DNA from: Symmetrospora coprosmae
Taxonomy: Eukaryota; Basidiomycota; Cystobasidiomycetes; Symmetrosporaceae
Assembly: GCA_008802785.1 (NCBI GenBank)
Contig: VUYT01000002.1
Span: 434,001 to 498,000 of the forward strand
Length of the DNA: 64,000 nucleotides
Direction: 5' to 3'
Position 1 is the first letter of the stretch. Each line of letters starts with the position of its first letter. The notes under the pieces are model-generated. The model was not told the origin of the DNA, did not search any database, and saw only the letters and a program-made list of their open reading frames with translations. Below are positions 56,000 to 64,000 of the stretch, in pieces. Both the position numbers and the translations under genes were made by a program.

Positions 56000-58900
56000 A
56001 TGGACCAAGCGGGACATCAGCATGGACCGGGATCGCACCGCAGAGTGTCGTCCACGTCGTCGACCAACTCTGGGGCCAGCTTTGACATTGCCCGCAACAC
56101 GCACGAGGTCCGCAGGAACAGCGAGCAGCAGCAGCACGAGCAGGAGCGGCACGGGCAACATGACGGGAGGAACGGCGTCGGCAGGATAGGAAGCATAGGT
56201 GTAAGCGGAGGAGGAGGAGGCACAGCTACAGGCACAGCTCGCAACGCAGACACGAGCGCGGATATCGAGGATGGCCGGGCGGGGGAGGAGGACGACACGG
56301 GTGACCGCGACGGCCATGAGGAAGAGGAGGAGGAGGAGGAGCTCAACGATGCGCGCCGGTTCGAGGACTTTGAGACGATTGACTGGATACAGGACACGCT
56401 CTTTGAGCGCAAGCGGCGCCTGCGCGAAGCTCATGCTGCTGCCAACAACGAGACGCCGTCATTCCCCTCGCTCAACTTCACGAGAAGCAGGCACGGCAAC
56501 GGTGGCGGCGGCGGACTCGGCGGAAACGGCATGAGCATGGGCGCCAGCATGGGCAGCCGCTCGGACCAGCTGCGCGCATGGGCGAGCAACCTTCTGCAAG
56601 CGACCCAGTCCTGGCTCATCTTCACCCTCGTCGGCGTCGGGATAGGCCTCAACGCAGCCTTTATCGACGTAATCACCTCCTGGCTCACCGACATCAAGTT
56701 TGGATACTGCCGCGTTAACTGGTGGCTCAACAGCAAGTTCTGCTGCTGGGAGGTCGACCCTTTGCCCAGCACCGAAGACGGCAGCGGCGGATCGGGCGAG
56801 TTCTGCGAGGACTGGCGCAGCTGGAGCGACTCGTTCGTCGGACTGGGATACACCATCTACGTCGGATACGCCGTCGTCTTTGCCCTGTCGGCTGCGTACC
56901 TCGTCCGGCAGTACGCGCCATACGCAGCGGGCAGCGGCATCTCCGAGATAAAGTGCATCCTGGCAGGCTTCATCATGAAGGGCTTCCTCGGATTCACAAC
57001 ACTGGCCATCAAGAGCATAGCCTTGGTGAGTGCGCGTCAGGAATCCAGCTCTGTGCTAGCTGCCTCGTGTACTGACATGGTTTGCAAACACCAGCCCCTC
57101 ACTATCGCCTCTGGCCTATCTGTCGGCAAGGAGGGTCCGTCCGTCCACGTCGCGTCGGCTATTGGTGCCGTAGTTGGCGGGTCCTTTCGGCGCTTCTCGC
57201 GCTCCCAGGGTGGGTTAGCGCTTGTGCGGGCGTCCTCGCGGCAAGTATGCCTGTACGGTGGTCCGGCTGACACGCAATGTGTATTCGCCCGCGCAACGCT
57301 CACCAGCCAAAATGCGCGAAGTCGTGACGGCAGCCTCTGCAGCTGGTGTCGCTGTGGCTTTTGGGTCACCGATAGGCGGTGTCCTGTTCGCCCTCGAGGA
57401 AATGGCAACTGCTTTCCCGATGGAGACGATGTGGCATTCCTTCTTCACCGCCCTCGTGGCCACCATGACCCTGAGCGCGATGAACCCGTTCCGCACGGGA
57501 AAGCTCGTCCTCTTCCAAGTCAGCTACGATCGGGTGTGGCACTTCTTCGAGATTGGCGGCTTCATCCTCATTGGCGTATTTGGCGGCCTCTACGGCCCTT
57601 TCGTGACGAAATACCACCTGCAGGTGCAGAGCTTCCGCCGGAAACACCTCGCAAAGCACGGTGTGCTGGAAGCTGTCACGCTCGCTGCCATCACGGCCGT
57701 CGTTGGGTATCACAACCGCTTCCTCCGGATAGACATGACGGAATCGCTCGCAGTCCTATTCCGCGAGTGTGAAGCCAAGGATGGAGACTATGACGGTCTG
57801 TGCCAGTGCGTCTGCCTACAGCCCCTGGAAGTGTACAACGCCGGGCACGTATACTGATTGTTGTTCACCCGGCGAATCCTGCTCCTCGCTTTCGACAGGA
57901 CATGGGCTCAGTGGCGTATGGTCAACTCGCTCGTCCTTGCCACGGTCCTCCGCATCGTTCTCATCATTCTATCCTACGGCGCCAAAGTCCCCGCTGGTAT
58001 ATTCGTCCCGTCAATGGCGGTGGGTGCCACATTCGGCAGGATGGTTGGGATTCTCGTCAAGGCGACATATCGGTGCGTGTTCCTCCTGGGAGTTAGCTCA
58101 GCTGTTCGTGTGTTTCGACTGCATGCTGAGTGAGCTCGATGAACCTTTCTGCAGCGCCTTCCCACATTGGGCCATCTTTGCGGCTTGCGAGCCGGAGAAG
58201 CCATGTATCACGCCGGGTACCTATGCCTTCTTGGGTGCAGCCGCGGCACTGGGGTGAGTAGTGTATGATGTGCCCATATCATACATGTGGCTGATGCCTG
58301 GCTGCTTCGCACAGCGGCATCATGCGGATGACCGTCACGGTTGTCGTCATCATGTTTGAACTGACGGGTAACGTCACGTACATCTTGCCAACGATGGTGC
58401 GTTGCTCGTCTTGTGGTGCGGAGCGGGGCTTCAAGCTGATGTCGCGCCCGTCTTCTCGCATCTCTCGTCATCTGGTGACATGTCCTGACATCCCCTCACC
58501 AACGCGTGACGTGCTGCGACTTTCGGCGATAATTCTGGACATTGCACGATAATTCATGGCATACCACGACATTTCATGACATCTTATGACATTTCGTAAC
58601 GGCCTACGCCGCTCGTTCCCACTATGCATAGATCGTGCTTATGGTCACGAAAGCCGTCTCCGATCAATTCGGCAAGGGCGGTATCGCCGACCAGATGATC
58701 CGCTTCAACGGCTTCCCTTTCCTAGATAAGGAGGACCACCAATTCAATGAGTCCGTTTCGCAGGTCATGAAGACGAACGTGCTGGCCATTCCTGCCTCTG
58801 GATTACGCCTGGACGAATTGAGTGCGTGCTTCAACTTGGCGATATAGCTCGCCCCCAAGCTGAGCTAACGGGGTCGAAACGGTCTATGGCAGACTCGCGC

Positions 58901-59873
58901 TTCCTCGATACACAATATCGAGGGTTCCCCGTCGTTCAGAGCAGGAAAGATTCCACCTTGCTCGGCTATGTCAGGCGTGCGGACCTGCGCTTCGCTCTCG
59001 GTACGTCCGCTTGCTCATCGCGCTTCGTGCGGATCTCACGGAATGTTTGTGATCCAATGCAGAGAAAGCTCGGCGGCGGGCGCGGCATATACCCTCGAAT
59101 GCCCGCTGTGTCTTCTCAAAGCCCGACGATGCCGAAGGCCTTGGTATCCCGGACGAGGAGGACGAGGCGGACTTCAATGATGTCAGGCTCGACACCGTCG
59201 ATTTCTCGCCCTGGGTGAACGAGGTGGGTGTTGGCGCTTATGCCTTTGCGCTGTGCTTTCATCGTGCCCAACTGAGCTGATCATTGATGACGTGAAAACC
59301 CGCACAGACCGTCCTCACAGTCTCGACCAAACAGCCGCTTGAGATTGTCATGCAGCTCTTCAAGAAGCTCGGGTGAGGCTCGTGCAGATGCGGCGTCACG
59401 ACAGCTCACGCGAAATTAACACACATATGGCTTTATTACCGCCCCGTTTCAGACCGCGGGTGATTCTCGTCGAGCAGCACGGCCGTCTCCGCGGTCTCAT
59501 CACGATCAAGGACATCCTCAAGGAGATCATTGCCCAAGAAGCGCTAGAGCAGGCACACGGCGCGTCATACGACGCCGAGCTGGAGGAGTCGCTGGAGGAA
59601 GTGCACGAATGGCTCAAGGACCGCTCCGGGCGCATTGCTGCCAAGCTCGGGCTGGGCAGGGGCGGCGGCCACCACGGTGGTGACAGCAGGGTACGGCTCG
59701 AGAGTGGGGGTACACCCGCACTGCTGCCTATGAGCCATCGCAGCACTGGCTCAATAGCTGCGTCCGCGGGCGGAGATGTCGTTTTTGATGCAGAGAGTCC
59801 CGTGGTGCCAGACACACCGGATCGGAGAGGGGCATCCTCACGCCGCCTGGGCAACCCGTTCGAGATGAGGTAG
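56000..59873 (+). CDS. CLC-type chloride channel/transporter (Gef1-like)
   Basis: Voltage-gated CLC family; the fungal Gef1 type moves Cl- in Golgi/endosomal membranes and supports acidification and copper loading. Eleven exons give 979 aa: 56000-57025, 57095-57209, 57307-57805, 57899-58072, 58155-58253, 58315-58396, 58632-58821, 58893-59000, 59063-59223, 59308-59372, 59453-59873. A long polar N-terminus (about 200 residues, poly-Glu, Gly, Ser) precedes the membrane core. Selectivity motifs: GSGISEIK (GSGIPE region), GKEGPSVH with the gating Glu, and KVPAGIFVPSMAVGATFGRM (GxFxP). Two CBS domains follow (VMKTNVLAIPAS, then LRGLITIKDILKEIIA). The GKEGP Glu suggests an exchanger or a gated channel; sequence alone does not decide. 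Confidence 0.94.
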
Positions 59874-60318
59874 TTGTGGAACAGGCTGTATATTAGCGGT
59901 CAGCAAGAGCAGATATATTTCTCAGATAGCCTGGCGGGAACGCAATTGGGGTCGGCCAGCGTCTAACAAGGCTTGTCCGGCACTCCAGAAGTGGGAGATG
60001 ATCCTACTGTATCCGATGCGCTTGCACGAAGAGAGGGTCAAATGTCTTGAACGAAACTGGCATGCTCTGCACAGACTGACAAGACGATTACATCGGAGGA
60101 AAGGAGAAAACGAATATGTGCGAGAGATTGCGGTGGTTGCAGTGCGGGAAGTGATGTGATGGCTACTGTCGTGCGTGCGTGCGTGCGTGAACGTAGGGAT
60201 CAGACGCCAGTGTGAATTGGCTGGAGTCCCGATCGTCTTTGCTGCTGAATTGTCCATGGTCCCGTTCCTGCTTCGGCCCTGTGATGCGAAGTCTCCCGCG
60301 AGGCTGCTAGTGGCCACC
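59874..60318. other. Convergent 3' flanks with a short GTGC microsatellite
   Basis: 445 bp between the convergent CLC and GPI-protein genes. A GTGC tetranucleotide run is at about 60172-60188. No gene seen. Confidence 0.5.
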
Positions 60319-61283
60319 TCACAGGAGGGCAGCTAGCGCACCAGCGACAAAGAGCGGTGCCGCGGCTGCCAGCGAGCCAACGACTGCATTTGAAGACGCG
60401 GCGCCCGTGTTGGCACCAAAGACGTTGGAGCTGGTTGGCTGAGCCTCGTCGGGTCGGGGCCCGGCAGCGTTGTTGGATGGCGCAACTGATGACGACGTGA
60501 CGGACGACCGAGTCACGACCGCACTGCTCGAAGCGGATGTCGTTGCTGCTGCAACGGCGGCGCTCGTAGTCGAAACCACAGCAGCCGTCGTGGTGGCGGC
60601 GGGTGCGGCAGGGTCAACCGTGCTGGAGGAGGCTACACTGGGCACTGCCCCGCCGACGTAGGTGACAGGCTCAGTGTATGCGTATGTCACGCCGTCGTAC
60701 AGCTGCTGAACGTCGCACGCAGCTCTGGCAGAGGCGCACAACGTCAGCCACCGAGGTTCCTGGACATGGGCGAGGGAAAGCCACCACTGTGCTCAAGGAT
60801 CAGACTTACTGCCCTGGCACGCTGAGGTCACAGTTGTACACTGTTGCTCCTGCTGCACCATACTGCGTCAGGATGGCAGTCTGAGCATTCTCGGCCAGTT
60901 GAACTGCAGTGAGCGGCGTGAACGGACGGATGGTGGCGGTGTGCGGTCGCAAAGGGCAGCGCGAAGGCGGAACACTGTGAGATCAGCTCGGTCCAGACGC
61001 AGAAGCAGAGAAGGCACAGCTGATGGGGAAGTATACACACCTCCTCCGACATCGTACGTCGACAGGCCATCCGCTCCGACGCCAATCAGAACCGGAGTGA
61101 CACCTGGGACGGTGTCGGCGTCGCCGGGTACATACACATCCTGGGCTTGGGCTGTGCGACAACGATCCCGGGACACTCTCAGCTCTGTGCTCTTTGTGTG
61201 CTGCTCGTCTGGATCAGCCGTCGCTCACCATACGAGGCCACTGCGGCGAGCGAGATGAGGAGGACTGAGCTGATCCGGGACAT
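60319..61283 (-). CDS. Secreted Ser/Thr/Ala-rich, probably GPI-anchored protein
   Basis: Exons: 61229-61283, 61041-61151, 60810-60903, 60319-60724, all in phase, giving 221 aa. A clear signal peptide (MSRISSVLLISLAAVASYGA) leads into a short folded part with DVYVPGDADTVPGVTP, VQLAENAQTAILTQYGA and two Cys (YNCDLSVPG and ACDVQQLYDG). Then come about 70 residues of Ser/Thr/Ala/Val low complexity, a likely O-mannosylated stalk, and a hydrophobic end (VVGSLAAAAPLFVAGALAALL) preceded by small residues, as in a GPI-addition signal. I recognise no family for the folded part. It is probably a cell-wall or plasma-membrane surface protein. Confidence 0.78.
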
Positions 61284-61821
61284 TGCGCTTGAGGATTGCT
61301 GTGCGTGGATGCGTGGGTGCAGTACTGTAGTGTGACGATCAGAGGAAGCTCGGTGAGAGTGGAACAGCCGTCGTGGTGGATGTGAGGAAGTTCCTGGAGA
61401 GTGAAGAGACGACGACGACGACGACGACGACTCCCCTCCGTCCGTTCTGTGCGCAGTTCTCGTCTTCGTTGCCGCCGCCGCCGCCGCGCCGAAGCCCCCC
61501 GGCCTCGACCGTTTGTTGATCGATCAGGGGTATAGAGCCTAATGCAGAGACGCGACTGACGACTGACCAGAGCGACATCATCATTTTGACTGGCTCTGCC
61601 TCGCACAATCGCCAGTGCACACACGCAAAGGCAGAGGCTGAAGCATTGTGCGTGCAGTGCATTGCATGCAATGCAGCTAGCTACACTGGTCTAATTCTAA
61701 CAGAGTCGGTGCACTTGAGGAGACTAGGCAAAAGGACTGAAAGCTGATCTGGCACGTGTTTATGAAGGAGCTCTCTTTCGGAGTCAAGTAGCGATGGCGG
61801 GTCCAAGCGGCTGCCGTAGGC
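61284..61821. other. Intergenic promoter of the GPI-type gene
   Basis: 538 bp with a CGA/ACG trinucleotide run (about 61408-61430) and a CCG run (about 61470-61485). No supported gene. Confidence 0.5.
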
Positions 61822-64000
61822 TTAAGCCTCATGCAGCACGGCAGTCGCGTACTCGGCAGGATCCTCGCCGTGCTCCATGGCGTACTCGACATCCTTGCGG
61901 GACTGGTGCTGGTAGCTCGAGATGAGCGAGTGCGCGTCGGCAGCAATCGAGTGGCCAGAGCCAGCTGCAAGGATGCCTCGGAGCGCCTGCTCGGCAATGT
62001 CGCGCCTCGAGATCTGCAGCCAAAAGGACAAGAACACGAGTCAGTCCACGCTCATCCGTGCGCAAGATCGTAGGCTCGGTTACAGCCCACCTTGTTCGAG
62101 TGGAGCAGCAGCGCGGGCGTCGTGGTGGTTCTGATCGGAGGAGGACAAGCGAACTCGATCAGTAGGGCTCTCTTGTACATCCCGAGCGTGCATCACACGC
62201 ACCCCTCCTCGATGTAGCCGAGAATCTTGATGCGGGACTGGCCAATGCCAGAGCCCCGATTGAAAAGAAGGCTCGCGACGGCGGAGGGGTAGCCGTGGAA
62301 GGCAAAGATGCTGCAGTCGCCGCCAATGTCAGCGTCGGAGCCGTGCACCGAGGAATCAGAGGTTTAGAAAGCCTACACAGGCTTGTCCTTGGTGAAGATG
62401 CCATCAAAGGCGGGGCCGTCCAAGGCGTGCGGGTGCGAGCCGGGAGGAGCGAGGACGAGGAGATCGACGACATTGACGACTCGGATGCGGAGATTGGGCG
62501 CATCCTTCTTGAGCAGCTTGACGGCGTGCAACGCCTCCTGAGTTACCTCGACACCGGAGCTGCAGATGACCACGTCCGGGTCCACGCCGTCAAACGTCGA
62601 GTACTGCTTCCAGACCGAGACACCGGCGAGACAGTGCTTCTCGGCATCGTCGGGGCTGAGCCAGTTGGTTCCCGGCGACTTGGACCCGACAATCAGGTTG
62701 ACGTAGCCGGTCGAGCGGAGGCAGTGCGCCATGCACGAGACGGCCGTGTTGGCGTCGGGCGGGAGGTACACCCTGACCATGTTGTGGGGCAGGTTGAGCA
62801 GGCTGTTGATCAGACCGGGCGCCTGATGCGAGTAGCCATTGTGCTCCTGTCGCCACAATGTAGACGTCTCGACATAGTTGAGCGAGGCCATGGGCTTCCT
62901 CCAATTGGTGTCAGCAAGCGCGACCTTGACGAACTTGGCATACTGCTCGATCATCTGTAGCAGTGCGTTGCTGAGCAGGTCAGCGGGACGGAGCGATACA
63001 CGAGAGGCACAGGACCGGCACGCACGGTCGTGACAATGCCCAGGAAGGCTTCGTACGAAGGGAAGAGACCAGTGCGTCCAGTGAGGGTGTAGCCCTGCAG
63101 GAAGCCCTGCAGGGTGTGCTCAGAGAGCATCTCGATGACACGACCGCCCTTGTTGGCCGTCTCCGGGTCCCACTGCAGATTGCGCGTGGTCTTGTCAAAG
63201 ACGGCATCGAGCTTGTTGGAACGGAGCTCGTCCGGCGAAAAGATGCGGAACGTCTTGGGCTGTTGGTAGCGGATCGCAGGAAGTACGTCAGCTGCTAAAT
63301 ACCCGTACGTGCTGGCTTCAGGAGTGCGATACTCACGTTCCTCTCCACCACGGCAGTGAGGTATTTGCCGACCTGCTTCATGGGCGACTGCTCGTCGTCC
63401 TTCTTGCTCGAGAACTCTCGCCAGTCCGGGCAGTCGAGCTTCTGGTAATTGTCGTAAGCGAGCTTGAGCTGGCCGAGGCGCTTGTTGGAGTCCTTGGGCA
63501 GAATGGCAGTGACCTCGGGTCGAATGACCGAGCTGGTGCTCGAGACATCAAACAGCTCGGCAGGCGAGTAGCTGTCGAGCCAGTCCTGAAGCTGAGCGAA
63601 TTGCTCCGAATCGGTCCTCGCGTCGGGTAGAGGGACCTGGTCTGTTTATTGAGTGTGCGTCAGCCGATGAGACGGGCTTCGGCATGATGGGCCTCGACTC
63701 ACGCGCGCGGAAGCTGTTGACGACGGGCAGGCCGCCGACAAACTTTGGCCCTGTCCAGCCCTTGGGCGTGCGGAGGAAGATCATCGGCCATCTGGGCTTG
63801 GTGATGGGGTTTCCGGACCGCGCGGCCGCCTGAATTCTGCGAATCTCGTCGACCGACCACTTCATCGTGGCGGCGAGGTTGACCTGGAGCTTGTGGTCGA
63901 GCTCGTCTGAAGGATTTGCGCAATCTCCGTAGTCTACGATCGCACACTGGTAGCCGTACCCGGTGAACAGCGCCATGATCTCCTTGTCGTCGGCAGTGCC
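61822..64000 (-). CDS. Phosphoketolase (XFP), 5' end beyond the window
   Basis: Thiamine-diphosphate enzyme splitting xylulose-5-P or fructose-6-P with phosphate to acetyl-P plus an aldose phosphate. Visible exons: 63703-64000 (open at the edge), 63337-63641, 63026-63259, 62377-62954, 62203-62310, 62091-62130, 61822-62013, all in phase. Recognisable blocks: RWPMIFLRTPKGWTGPKFV, HQVPLPDAR, NLQWDPETANKGGRVIEML, FLQGYTLTGRTGLFPSYEAF, STLWRQEHNGYSHQAPGLIN, VRVYLPPDANT, FTKDKPVIFAFHGYPSAV, GYIEEGTTTTP and a C-terminus ending EYATAVLHEA. The N-terminal ThDP-binding half (about 300 residues) lies outside. In fungi the enzyme feeds acetyl-P to acetate kinase or acetyl-CoA synthesis; neither partner is in this window. 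Confidence 0.96.

Noticed and set aside
1-64000. Transposons, LTR or virus-like elements, secondary-metabolite backbone genes
   Set aside because: No reverse transcriptase, transposase, integrase, capsid, terminal repeats, polyketide synthase, NRPS or terpene synthase motifs were seen on either strand.

Overview
The window is about 64 kb of nuclear DNA from a basidiomycete fungus, probably an early-diverging lineage of the Pucciniomycotina or Ustilaginomycotina type; the exact genus cannot be read from it. The evidence is GC-rich coding sequence, very dense genes, many short introns (mostly 48-120 nt, GTGAGT/GTGGGT donors, CTRAY branch sites), and an EF-1alpha gene whose first intron interrupts codon 2. 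A multi-KH protein resembling Ustilago Khd4 fits the same placement. Exon models were built by hand; nearly every junction was checked for reading-frame continuity and family conservation. No transposon, LTR element, virus-like element, CRISPR array or bacterial-type operon was seen.

Layout. 0.4-10.8 kb, plus strand: mitochondrial Hsp70 (SSC1), a tiny I9/PBI2-type proteinase inhibitor, two unrecognised small proteins, and a 1,093-residue multi-KH RNA-binding protein. 11-15.2 kb: a decayed F-box/LRR-like gene, an intron-containing tRNA-Ala(AGC), URA3 and a FUN14-domain mitochondrial protein. 15.2-20.3 kb: three tandem minus-strand paralogues of the ER-bound MpaB/rubber-oxygenase (DUF2236) family, one carrying an in-frame TAG. 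20.6-24.9 kb, plus strand: a small membrane protein, a UCH37-type deubiquitinase with a possible AT-AC intron, and an apparent FKBP-glutaredoxin-transmembrane fusion. 25-55.8 kb, almost all minus strand: MPP10, ELP1, a Ser-rich unknown, a MYND protein, RGP1, TEF1, a three-KH protein, uracil phosphoribosyltransferase, PAM16, DBP5 and mitoribosomal uL22m. 55.9-64 kb: a CLC chloride channel (plus, divergent from uL22m), a GPI-anchored Ser/Thr/Ala-rich protein, and a phosphoketolase that runs off the right edge.

Most genes are conserved housekeeping genes: mitochondrial import and translation (SSC1, PAM16, uL22m, FUN14), pyrimidine synthesis and salvage (URA3, UPRT), translation and ribosome/tRNA biogenesis (TEF1, MPP10, ELP1), mRNA export and RNA binding (DBP5, two KH proteins), and Golgi/endosomal transport (RGP1, CLC). 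SSC1 and PAM16 products act together in the PAM import motor although their genes lie about 48 kb apart. The accessory part is the MpaB-like array with the decayed F-box-like gene to its left. The least expected object is the gene at 23.3-24.8 kb. It joins a secretory FKBP prolyl isomerase to a dithiol glutaredoxin and, through its last intron, to a C-terminal membrane anchor.
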